A DNA stretch of 64,000 bases, taken from CAZOOK01 sp964581385 (GTDB lineage: Bacteria; Pseudomonadota; Gammaproteobacteria; Nevskiales; Nevskiaceae). A program made the position numbers and the translations under genes. Shown one piece after another: positions 18,941 to 27,000 of the stretch. The stretch spans positions 62,001-126,000 of the forward strand of contig CAZOOK010000001.1 of the NCBI GenBank assembly GCA_964581385.1, in the 5' to 3' direction. The first letter of the stretch is position 1; each line of letters starts with the position of its first letter. Below the pieces are notes generated by a model, which worked only from the letters and a program-made list of their open reading frames with translations, did not search any database and was not told the DNA's origin.

Positions 18941-19390
18941 ATGAACATCGTCCGATCCACGTTTTTCGCGACCAGCCTGGTGCTGGCAATGGGTCCGCAG
19001 TCGGCTGCGGCGGCGCTGGGGGAGGCTGCGACATCGGTTCCGTCCGATGTGGCGGTTCTGCGTGGAGATGTATCCGCCCACCGCGAATTCATCGTTCTGC
19101 GAATGACGCTACCGAGCACGACGGTGGTTGACGAGTACATCTCGTCGAGCGGGATCGTGTTCGCAGTCAACTGGCACGGGCCGCGGTCGCCGGACCTGTC
19201 GCAGCTGCTTGGCGCTTACTTCTCCGAATATCAGACCGTGGCCGCGCAACCTCATCAACGTCGCAGTCATGTGCGCATCGATACCGGAAGACTGATTTAT
19301 GAATCCGCCGGCCACATGAGGGATTATTGGGGCACGGCTTATGCGCCCGCGCTCATGCCTGTGGGTGTTACCGAGGGTGATCTCCAGTGA
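18941..19390 (+). CDS. DUF2844 family exported protein
   Basis: This 149-residue protein has a signal peptide (cleavage near residue 24, after SAAAALG). The mature domain fits DUF2844, including HREFIVLRMTLPSTTVVDEYIS and GIVFAVNWHGPRSPDLSQLLG. The function is unknown. The gene ends in a GTGA overlap with the DUF3443 gene, so the two are translationally coupled; these families are typically neighbours in proteobacteria. GGAGGCAAT lies upstream of the ATG. Confidence 0.77.
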   Translation: MNIVRSTFFATSLVLAMGPQSAAAALGEAATSVPSDVAVLRGDVSAHREFIVLRMTLPSTTVVDEYISSSGIVFAVNWHGPRSPDLSQLLGAYFSEYQTVAAQPHQRRSHVRIDTGRLIYESAGHMRDYWGTAYAPALMPVGVTEGDLQ

Positions 19391-20577
19391 AATTCGGATC
19401 CGCGACGATTGCGTTTTTGACCTGCGTTGTCGCCGGTTGCGGCGGCGGAAGTGGGGCCGGCTTCACGGCTGGAGGAGGTGGTAGCGGCAACGTGCAGCCG
19501 CTGAGCGTCAATTCCGGGCCCAACAACGACTATGCGAACGGATTGTTCACTGCAGTAACGATTTGCATTCCCGGTTCTTCGACCTGTCAAACCGTCAACG
19601 ATGTATTGGTGGACACCGGCTCCGTCGGACTGCGCATTCTCGGTTCGGCCCTCAATGTTTCTCTGCCGGGCCAGACTGACAGCACGGGTGGGAAAATCGC
19701 AGAATGCACGGTATTCGTAGATGGCTATTCATGGGGGCCGGTTGCCACAGCGGATGTGCAGATCGCGGGGGAAGTGGCGGACAGTTTGCCGATCCAGGTA
19801 ATCATTGGGGCATCGGATTCTCCATCGGTGCCGGCGGCCTGTTCCAATGGTGCCGGACAGGCGGTGAATACGCTGTCGACGCTGGGCGCTAATGGCATTC
19901 TGGGTATTGGTCTCTTTGCACAGGATTGCGGTTCAGGTTGCGCTGCCAGTAGAGGCCCGGGTATCTACTTCGCTTGCAATTCCTCTTCCGTCTGCTCGTC
20001 AACGACAGAAGGATTACAGGATCAGGTACAGAATCCGGTGGCGATGTTCGCTGCCGACAATAACGGCGTGCTGATTCAGTTACCAGCAATAGACGCCAAT
20101 GGCGCGGGTAACGTATCGGGCTCGCTGATTTTCGGAATCGGAACCCAGGGAAACAACGGGCTGGGCGGCGCAGTAGTTCTGCCGACCAGCGCGGCGGGCA
20201 ATATCACGACGAACTTCAATGGCTCGGTGCTGTTCTCCAGCTTTGTCGACAGCGGATCGAATGCACTGTTTTTTCATTCCTCGACGATCCCGCCTTGCAG
20301 CAGCAGCGCCGCATTCTATTGTCCTGCCTCGACGCTTGCGCTCTCGGCGTCGATGGGTGGCCAGAATGGCGCTTCCGTGGTGGTGCCGTTCTCGGTCGCC
20401 AACGCTGACTCCCTGTTTTCGACCAGCAATGCCGCTTTTGACAATCTCGCCGGCGGCAGTGCCCTCAGCGGCAGTTTCGACTGGGGCATGCCGTTTTTCT
20501 ATGGACGCAGCGTGTTCTTCGCTATCGAAGGTGTGAGCACGCCCGGAGGAAGCGGTCCCTACGTCGCTTTTCATTGA
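19387..20577 (+). CDS. DUF3443 family lipoprotein with pepsin-like motifs
   Basis: The 396-residue product starts at GTG, overlapping the upstream stop codon. Its N-terminus is a lipoprotein signal with lipobox VAGC, followed by a Gly-rich linker. The mature domain has two repeated motifs, VLVDTGSVGLRIL and FVDSGSNALFF, about 195 residues apart. This is the spacing and form of the two Asp-Thr/Ser-Gly motifs of pepsin-family (A1) aspartic proteases. The family is annotated only as DUF3443, so protease activity is an inference. Several cysteines suggest disulfides and export. The DUF2844 partner precedes it. Confidence 0.8.
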   Translation: MKFGSATIAFLTCVVAGCGGGSGAGFTAGGGGSGNVQPLSVNSGPNNDYANGLFTAVTICIPGSSTCQTVNDVLVDTGSVGLRILGSALNVSLPGQTDSTGGKIAECTVFVDGYSWGPVATADVQIAGEVADSLPIQVIIGASDSPSVPAACSNGAGQAVNTLSTLGANGILGIGLFAQDCGSGCAASRGPGIYFACNSSSVCSSTTEGLQDQVQNPVAMFAADNNGVLIQLPAIDANGAGNVSGSLIFGIGTQGNNGLGGAVVLPTSAAGNITTNFNGSVLFSSFVDSGSNALFFHSSTIPPCSSSAAFYCPASTLALSASMGGQNGASVVVPFSVANADSLFSTSNAAFDNLAGGSALSGSFDWGMPFFYGRSVFFAIEGVSTPGGSGPYVAFH

Positions 20578-20656
20578 GCGGTCCTAAGCGTCAAGCGCCG
20601 TTCCGCGGCAGATAATATTTTCCTGCCGTGCTTCAATCATTGGAGATCAAGCCTTC

Positions 20657-21256
20657 ATGGCTAATCGCATCCGCGAGTTGCTGAACCAGATGGCTGTGCT
20701 TGAGAACGAGCTGCAGACTGCACTGCAGGAAGAAGAGAGCCAGGTGCTGTTCAAGATCAGAGGCAAGCGCGTCGAATTTGAGCGCGCCGTCAGGGAAAAG
20801 CACCGGCAGATGCGGACAAGCCTGGTGAAGTGGCTGGGCGAGAGTCAGATTCGCGCGATATTGTCGGTGCCCTTCATTTACAGCGTGGCAATTCCCATTG
20901 CCCTGCTGGATCTATGGATCACGCTGTACCAGGCGGTCTGCTTTCCTCTTTACCGGGTTGCCAAGGTGAAACGATCCGACTACATCGTTATCGACCGACA
21001 CCGGCTTGGCTATCTCAACAGCATCGAGAAATTCAACTGTGTCTATTGCGGATATGGCAATGGCGTCATTGCATATGCGCGCGAGGTCGCGGCACGCACC
21101 GAGCAGTATTGGTGCCCGATCAAGCATGCACGCAGGGTGCTCGGAACGCATTCCCGCTACGCACAATTTCTCGCATACGGTGACGCTGTGGATTATCAGG
21201 CGAAGCTCAACGAATTTCGCCGTTCGCTCGCTCCCAAAGAAACGAAAGCGAGCTGA
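20657..21256 (+). CDS. Conserved membrane protein with CxxC motif, function unknown
   Basis: The 199-residue protein has an N-terminal charged coiled coil (about 1-60, Glu/Arg-rich), one or two hydrophobic segments (about 72-105) and a cytoplasm-like tail. The tail carries NCVYCGYGNG and, about 30 residues later, WCPIKHA, an arrangement that could bind zinc or iron through three Cys and a His. GGAGATCAAG precedes the ATG. I do not recognise a characterised family. It is convergent with the lipoprotein hydrolase gene. Confidence 0.65.
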   Translation: MANRIRELLNQMAVLENELQTALQEEESQVLFKIRGKRVEFERAVREKHRQMRTSLVKWLGESQIRAILSVPFIYSVAIPIALLDLWITLYQAVCFPLYRVAKVKRSDYIVIDRHRLGYLNSIEKFNCVYCGYGNGVIAYAREVAARTEQYWCPIKHARRVLGTHSRYAQFLAYGDAVDYQAKLNEFRRSLAPKETKAS

Positions 21257-21281
21257 AGGCGGTTGAACCGCCGCCTAAATC

Positions 21282-22811
21282 CTAGGGACCGCCAATGGTG
21301 GATGCCTGTGCCGCCGCCTTGATCAAGTCTCCGTCCGGCGCCAGCAGAAAGCCCTGCGCGACATCGCTGTCGACGGAGGCGTTGACCAAGCCGACGTAGG
21401 TGGCATGGTCGGGATAAAGAGTGGCCAGCGTCCCGCTGTCGAGCAAGGTCGTGGTGCCCCATAGGAAGCAGAATCCAGGGCCGCTTTGGCCTTCGCCAGA
21501 CAATGTTGCGATCGGCGCGTCGACATATGGACTGCGTATTCCACCCAATACATTGTCCTGGCTATCAAGCACAAACGCAGGCGGAGTCCCCGCTGTCTGA
21601 AGCAAAGGTGCTGAGGCGGGTGCCGCGCCGGTGCGAATCCAGTGATCCAGTGCGGCAAACGCAGCATTGACGAAGAAATGCTGGGGCCCGGAATTAACTG
21701 GACTGTCGCAAGTGATGATACCCGGTACTGGGGTATTGGTGACGAGCACGTTCGCGATGTTCGGGTCGGTTCCGGTATCGGTGAAGCCTGTCAGAGCGGA
21801 GTAGGTATCGGCATGGGCGGTGCCAGCCGTTTCCCATAGACGGAACAGATTGGTGTCGGCCTGACGGTCCGCATACGAACCCAGCACAAAAAGATCTGTT
21901 TCGGTTTGCAGCGTCAACACCGGTAAGCCGAGATCGCTGCGCACGTCGACCACCGTCGGCGCATTGACGACCGCTTGTGGTGTCTCCGACAGTGGCGCGC
22001 TGCCGCCGAGCCGGCTGTGGATGAGGAAGCCATTAAAGAGGGTATTGAGCTTGGAAATCGCATTCGCATAAGTCAGCAGGCGATATGCCGACTGCGATTC
22101 GCCGGCGCCGATCACGCGACCGGCAACGAGCCCTTGCAGCACATCGATGCCGTGCGGATAACGCACGGCCTGCGCCGCCTGCGTGAATATGTCGTAGGAG
22201 AAGCTGTCACCTGGGTGATACAAGGAATCATAGCGCGCTGGATCGATTGCTTTCAGGGTCAGACTGCCGCCGCCATCAATTCCAGCTTTCTGCGCCGACA
22301 CACCGACCCACGCGTAACCGGATCGCATCAGCTCGGTGTGGCCCATCACCCAGTCGGCGGCCGAATCGACCCCACCACTGACGTTAAGCCACTCGATGAC
22401 GACCGTCCCGTTGAATGTCGACGGATCAGTCGGGCGATACACGACGATGCGCGTCTTATAGCCTGCAATATCGGCCGCTTTTACCTGCCACTTGCCGTCC
22501 GATTGCAGCGCGCCGTTATTGACATAACTGGCGGCGTTTCCGGAAATGAAGTATTCCGCCTCTTCGTAACCCGTGCTCGCCAAATCCAGCGAGGTCGTGG
22601 CGAGGAACGGCGAACCCGAACCTCCCGTCACGGGTCCATCCACGGTGGGGTAGGTGCTCTTGGAACTGCTGCCGTCGCTACACGCGCCGAGCAGCAGCCC
22701 CATCAATAAACCAGTCTGTAGCCATAGAAAAAAAGAGAACAAGCCTTTTGTTGTCTGCTTTTTTTGCAACCCTTTTTTTGTTCGCACCGTGGTCTGGCCC
22801 TCATTGGACAT
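21282..22811 (-). CDS. Alpha/beta-hydrolase-domain lipoprotein (Abhydrolase_10-like)
   Basis: The 509-residue protein carries a signal with lipobox LGAC (near residue 45) followed by a Ser-rich linker. The rest resembles the large alpha/beta hydrolase domain with nucleophile elbow GAGESQSAYRL, an early TRIVVYRP strand and a C-terminal FVNAAFAALDHWIRTG. A membrane-attached esterase or lipase in the cell envelope is likely; the substrate is unknown. The first 40 codons contain three seven-base homopolymers: two A7 runs and one T7 run on the coding strand. Length slippage there would shift the frame before the lipobox. Confidence 0.8.
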   Translation of the reverse strand: MSNEGQTTVRTKKGLQKKQTTKGLFSFFLWLQTGLLMGLLLGACSDGSSSKSTYPTVDGPVTGGSGSPFLATTSLDLASTGYEEAEYFISGNAASYVNNGALQSDGKWQVKAADIAGYKTRIVVYRPTDPSTFNGTVVIEWLNVSGGVDSAADWVMGHTELMRSGYAWVGVSAQKAGIDGGGSLTLKAIDPARYDSLYHPGDSFSYDIFTQAAQAVRYPHGIDVLQGLVAGRVIGAGESQSAYRLLTYANAISKLNTLFNGFLIHSRLGGSAPLSETPQAVVNAPTVVDVRSDLGLPVLTLQTETDLFVLGSYADRQADTNLFRLWETAGTAHADTYSALTGFTDTGTDPNIANVLVTNTPVPGIITCDSPVNSGPQHFFVNAAFAALDHWIRTGAAPASAPLLQTAGTPPAFVLDSQDNVLGGIRSPYVDAPIATLSGEGQSGPGFCFLWGTTTLLDSGTLATLYPDHATYVGLVNASVDSDVAQGFLLAPDGDLIKAAAQASTIGGP

Positions 22812-22945
22812 GAACTGGATTTATCGACCGCTGTACGTTACTAAGCTACCGAAGCTGTACATCTAAGTAAACAGATGTACATAAAGTGTTGCAGCGGCTC
22901 TGAGAGAGCAGTGTTTGGCGCAGTGCAGCAAAATTTGCCTCGCGC

Positions 22946-23671
22946 TCAGCTTCGCGCCTCGCTTTTGCTTTCCAGCGATATCTGTACCAACAGGGATTGC
23001 ACGAACGGCAGCGTCAGCTTCCGCTGCGCCGTCAGCGAAGCATGATCGAGCAGATCCAGCGCGCGCAGCAGACTTGCGCCGTCACGCGGCAGTCTGCGCA
23101 CCAAAAAATCGGCGACGTCATCGGCGAGTTCCAATCCACGCGCCTTCGCGCGGCGTTGCAGCAGTGCGCGGCGATCGTCGTCAGCGAGCGGCTTCAGCGC
23201 GTAGATCGCGCAGGACGACAGGCGTGTGCGCAAATCGGGCATGGCGACCGGGAGGTGCTCCGGTGGCAGTGTGGCCGACAGCAGCACTGCTCCATCATGC
23301 GCGCGCAGTGCATCGATCAGGCGCAGCACGGCTAGCGCCCAGGAATGCTCCTGTACGCGGGCATCCAGATCGTCGATACAGACCAGATCGAACGCATCGA
23401 GGCCGTCGAGAAGTTCCGGCGATTCGATGTCGTCGGCCAGCGACAGATAGGCGCTGCGGCGTCCCGCTTGGTGCGCTTTGCGCGCAGCGCCTTGCAGCAG
23501 GTGTGTGCGACCGCTGCCGACGGGGCCGTGTAGGAGCACGCGGCGCGGTGGCGCCCCGCTGGCGAGATGTCGCACCGCGTCGAGCACTTCGGCGTTAGGT
23601 CCGGCATGGAACAGATCAAGATCCGCAGTGTCGCGCGGAACCACCGGCAGCGGCAGCTGCTCGCGGATCAC
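22946..23671 (-). CDS. hda: Hda, DnaA regulatory inactivator
   Basis: The 241-residue AAA+ protein stimulates hydrolysis of DnaA-bound ATP with the sliding clamp, which prevents over-initiation of replication. Near the start is the clamp-binding motif QLPLP; then Walker A HGPVGSGRTH, Walker B VCIDDLDA and the sensor region LLSATLPPEHLP. The start is taken as GTG at 23671, giving a GTGA overlap with the preceding perM gene and normal family length. The frame stays open upstream, but that part is Arg-rich and is the shadow of perM. Confidence 0.9.
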   Translation of the reverse strand: MIREQLPLPVVPRDTADLDLFHAGPNAEVLDAVRHLASGAPPRRVLLHGPVGSGRTHLLQGAARKAHQAGRRSAYLSLADDIESPELLDGLDAFDLVCIDDLDARVQEHSWALAVLRLIDALRAHDGAVLLSATLPPEHLPVAMPDLRTRLSSCAIYALKPLADDDRRALLQRRAKARGLELADDVADFLVRRLPRDGASLLRALDLLDHASLTAQRKLTLPFVQSLLVQISLESKSEARS

Positions 23672-24825
23672 CGCGACGCATCCATCACAGAATTGCCGCG
23701 TGCTTTGCCGCGACCTCGGTACACGGGACTTTCGAGCCAGCGCCGTCGCGTATGGCGCAACATAACCGCGAGCACCGCCGCCGTCGGCAACGCGACCAGT
23801 ACGCCGACGAAGCCGAATAATTGGCCGCCAGCCATGATCGCGAAAATCACTGCGACCGGATGCAGGCCGATGCGGTCCCCTACCAGCATGGGCGTCAATA
23901 CGCCGCTTTCGAGAATCTGGCCGATACCGAAGACGACCGCGATCCAAATCAGGGATGTCAGCGACTGCGTCTGCACCAGCATCGCGATGCTCGCGGCCAA
24001 TAAACCGGATGCGAAACCCAGGTATGGAACGAAGCTGACCAGGCCGGCGCCGATGCCGATGAGCAGCGCGATGTTGAGACCGGCGAACGACAGTCCGGCG
24101 CTATATACCACCGCCAGCGCCGCCATCACCGACAGCTGCCCCCGGATCAGTCCGCTGAGCACCCGATCTGTTTCGCGCGCGAATTGCGTGACCTGCGGCA
24201 GCAACGGACGCGGAACCATGTCCCTGACCCATCTCACCAATGCATCCCAGTCGCGCAGCAGATAAAAAGTCACCAGTGGAATCATCAGCACGGTGGCGGC
24301 GAAGCCGAGAATCGCCGGCGTCGAATGTCCAACGGTTCCCAGAACCATGGTGAATATGTTGCTGGCCTGATCCCAGTGTTCGGTGAGCGTCCGCCGCAAC
24401 CCATCCACATCCAGTCGCACGCCCGGCGGCAGGCGGACGCCGAGCCGCGGCAGCCCGACCGTTTGTAGCCAGTGCAGCCAATCGGGAATGTTGCCGAGGA
24501 AGGTTACGACCTGTTCTTGCAGCAACGGCACCAGCAACAATGTCGCAGTGGTCAGCGTTCCGAGGAAAGCAAGGAAAAGAATCATTACGCCGACGGTGCG
24601 CGACAGGCCGAGATGCTGCATCCGGTCAACGAGCGGATTGCCAAGGTAGGCGAGGGCCGCGCCGATGACGAATGGCGCCATGATCGGTGTCAGAAAATAG
24701 AGCAGCACCAACGTCAATACGAATCCGACCAGCCATGGCCAGTGCTCACGGATCGCGAAGGCGAAAGTCTTTTCGCTGTCGTCGCGGCCGGCTGAAATGT
24801 CTTCGATCGGGTCTTCCTGGGTCAT
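23668..24825 (-). CDS. PerM/AI-2E family transporter
   Basis: The 385-residue inner-membrane protein has seven to eight hydrophobic segments, paired in the family manner (N-terminal pair about 28-70, long soluble loop, then a cluster from about 155). Characteristic motifs include IGAALAYLGNPLVDR near the N-terminus and FVPYLGFASGLLAA and LVALPTAAVLAVMLRH near the end. The family includes AI-2 exporters, Na+/H+ antiporters and permeases, so the transported solute is not assignable. Its stop codon overlaps the hda start, an arrangement common in gammaproteobacteria. Confidence 0.86.
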   Translation of the reverse strand: MTQEDPIEDISAGRDDSEKTFAFAIREHWPWLVGFVLTLVLLYFLTPIMAPFVIGAALAYLGNPLVDRMQHLGLSRTVGVMILFLAFLGTLTTATLLLVPLLQEQVVTFLGNIPDWLHWLQTVGLPRLGVRLPPGVRLDVDGLRRTLTEHWDQASNIFTMVLGTVGHSTPAILGFAATVLMIPLVTFYLLRDWDALVRWVRDMVPRPLLPQVTQFARETDRVLSGLIRGQLSVMAALAVVYSAGLSFAGLNIALLIGIGAGLVSFVPYLGFASGLLAASIAMLVQTQSLTSLIWIAVVFGIGQILESGVLTPMLVGDRIGLHPVAVIFAIMAGGQLFGFVGVLVALPTAAVLAVMLRHTRRRWLESPVYRGRGKARGNSVMDASR

Positions 24826-25160
24826 GAGCGCATTATGCGGAACTCCGAGCCGAATGGGTCGTCGGCGCGGGCGTCAGCCGCCGCAAACCACGGGCGCAAG
24901 CAGAACGACAGGACAGGGACGCGGGCGGATCGTGCAATCGAGAAGAATCGCGGTCAGTCGAAAAATATGTTGCGCGGTCACATTCCGGTCAAAAAAAGGC
25001 AATGTTCTCCGACCATAGTAAGTACCGCGTCCCGATTTACTGGAACACGGACGTCAGCGGAGTAATCGCTTTGGGATATTCGCGGACATTTTTCCACACG
25101 CGGTTCCGCTGGACCAGCTGCATGGTTTTCCAGTCATCTCAACATTGGAAGGAATGGGAC
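24826..25160. other. Intergenic region between divergent perM and phosphoesterase genes
   Basis: These 335 bases hold the promoters of two divergent genes. CGGTCA occurs three times (24951, 24975 and 24986), the last two as an 11-bp-phased pair. The phosphoesterase reading frame stays open from 25002, but this part lacks a ribosome site and signal peptide and is treated as untranslated. Confidence 0.5.
24975..24992 (+). promoter_or_regulatory. Possible Pho box upstream of the phosphoesterase gene
   Basis: Two 7-bp direct repeats, CGGTCAC and CGGTCAA, are separated by 4 bp (ATTC). The Pho box consensus is two CTGTCAT repeats with a 4-bp AT-rich spacer; each half matches 5 of 7 positions. It lies 169 bp upstream of the ATG of a predicted secreted phosphatase, a typical PhoB target. 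Confidence 0.4.
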
Positions 25161-26942
25161 ATGAAGATTAACCGGAAGTTATCGGCGACAGCGGCGCTTC
25201 TTGCCACGGCCTCGCCTTACGCGGTCGCGGCTACGACCACGGCGACGCCGATCCAGCACGCCATCATCATCGTCGGCGAGAATCATACGTTCGACAATCT
25301 GTTCGGCACTTACCAGCCCCGGCACGGGCAGAGTATCGACAACCTGCTGAGCAAAGACATTGTCAATGTGGATGGAACGCCGGGCTCGAAATTCTCGCTG
25401 GCGGCACAGAAGATCGGTCTGAGTGGATTCAAGTATCACGCGCAGACCTTGTCCGTCGGCAAGTACGCAACTTTGCCGCAGCCCTACACGACGTATGGCA
25501 TCGGACTGCCACAGGGTGTGCCGGATACACGGTTTCCGGCGGATATGCCGAATGGCCCGTTTCAGATCAGCTTTTACGTTCCCTACGCAGCCTACACGGG
25601 TGATCCCGTGCATCGTTTCTTCCAGATGTGGCAAGACGTGGATGGCGGAAAGAACGACAAGTTCGTCTGGGTGGAGGAAACCATTGGCACCGGTTCCGAT
25701 GGCAATCCGCCGCCGGACGGCGGTTTCAATCCCATGGAAGGGGCCATCTCAATGGGGTTCTACAACATGAATCCATTCGTTGATGCGAAGGGCAATTCGC
25801 AGCCCGGCGATGCTCCGATATTCCGCGTGCTCGCCGACCAATACGCAATCAGCGACAACTATCATCAGGCAGTCATGGGTGGAACCGGCGCCAACTTTCA
25901 GGCGTTGGTTTCCGGAGATGCGGCGTTTTTCACGAATCTGGATGGCAGCGCCGGAGTTCCCTATGCCAATCAGATCGAGAATCCGAATCCCGTCAAAGGC
26001 ACGAACAATTACTATACCCAGGATGGCTACGGTGGCGGTTCTTACGTCAATTGTGCGAACAGCGCCGCGCCAGGTGTCGCAGGCGTAATGGAGCAGTTGA
26101 AAGCACAGCACATCGCCAATCCGAATTGCGACGCGGGTCACTACTATCTGCTGAACAACTACAGCATGTACTGGAATCAGGACGGGACGACAAACACACT
26201 CGGTTCCGATCAGTTTGTTCTGCCTCCGCAAACCAATTCGACGATCGCCGATGTGATGACGGCCAATAACGTGTCGTGGAAGTACTATTCGGCTGACCGT
26301 GGTGATGATCCGACCACTTTTGCGACAGCGGTCGATGGTGTTCCATTGCCATTCCACTCGTATTGTGGAATCTGCGATCCGCTCACTGGATACAGCAATA
26401 TCGAGACCACTACGCAAGCACACAACCTGCAAAGCTACGGAGCGTTCCTGAGCGATGTACAGAGCGGCAATCTGCCGGCGGTGTCATTCGTGCGGCCGTT
26501 CGAAGCGCTGGCGGGGCATCCGGCCGATTCCACGACGGACCAGTACGAACTGTTCATCCAGGACCTCATCAATAAGGTCAAAGGCAATCCCGAGTTGTGG
26601 GCGACGACCGCGATCTTCATTACCACCGATGAAGGCGGTGGCTACTACGATTCCGGTTACATTCAGGCGGTCGATTTCTTCGGTGACGGTACGCGTATTC
26701 CCTTCATCGCCGTTTCACCCTATGCAAAGCAGGGATACGTGGACCATACCTATTACGATCACGCATCGTTGCTGAAGTTTGTTGAAGCGAACTGGAGCCT
26801 GCCTCCAATCTCGCATCGCAGCCGCGACAATCTGCCAAATCCAGTCCACACAAAGAAAAGTGTATATGCGCCGACCAACCAGCCGGCCATCGGTGATTTG
26901 ATGAACCTGTTTGATTTCTCCACGCCTCCTCCTCATCCATAA
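25161..26942 (+). CDS. Secreted phosphoesterase (phospholipase C / acid phosphatase-like family)
   Basis: The 593-residue protein has a signal peptide (about 1-24) and a phosphoesterase-family domain starting with HAIIIVGENHTFDNLFGTY, where Glu and Asn are expected metal ligands. ISDNYHQAVMGGTGANF and TTDEGGGYYDS follow, and a C-terminal HTYYDHASLLKFVEANW carries His/Asp ligand candidates. Members hydrolyse phosphomonoesters or phospholipids outside the cytoplasm. The ATG at 25161 has GGAAGGAA upstream and gives a clean signal peptide. A strong terminator follows, so it is a single-gene unit. The substrate is uncertain. Confidence 0.86.
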   Translation: MKINRKLSATAALLATASPYAVAATTTATPIQHAIIIVGENHTFDNLFGTYQPRHGQSIDNLLSKDIVNVDGTPGSKFSLAAQKIGLSGFKYHAQTLSVGKYATLPQPYTTYGIGLPQGVPDTRFPADMPNGPFQISFYVPYAAYTGDPVHRFFQMWQDVDGGKNDKFVWVEETIGTGSDGNPPPDGGFNPMEGAISMGFYNMNPFVDAKGNSQPGDAPIFRVLADQYAISDNYHQAVMGGTGANFQALVSGDAAFFTNLDGSAGVPYANQIENPNPVKGTNNYYTQDGYGGGSYVNCANSAAPGVAGVMEQLKAQHIANPNCDAGHYYLLNNYSMYWNQDGTTNTLGSDQFVLPPQTNSTIADVMTANNVSWKYYSADRGDDPTTFATAVDGVPLPFHSYCGICDPLTGYSNIETTTQAHNLQSYGAFLSDVQSGNLPAVSFVRPFEALAGHPADSTTDQYELFIQDLINKVKGNPELWATTAIFITTDEGGGYYDSGYIQAVDFFGDGTRIPFIAVSPYAKQGYVDHTYYDHASLLKFVEANWSLPPISHRSRDNLPNPVHTKKSVYAPTNQPAIGDLMNLFDFSTPPPHP

Positions 26943-26957
26943 AGCGGGCAAGAATGG

Positions 26958-26990
26958 CCGGCCGGCGGGAACGTCGGCCGGTTTTATTTT
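26958..26990 (+). terminator. Rho-independent terminator after the phosphoesterase gene
   Basis: A 7-bp GC stem, CCGGCCG (26958-26964) and CGGCCGG (26975-26981), has a 10-nt loop and is followed directly by TTTTATTTT. It starts 16 bases after the stop codon. Confidence 0.87.
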
Positions 26991-27000
26991 GAAGCGATGG

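Noticed and set aside
23672..23947. N-terminal extension of hda
   Set aside because: The added residues are Arg-rich shadow of the perM gene; GTG 23671 gives normal length and a GTGA overlap.
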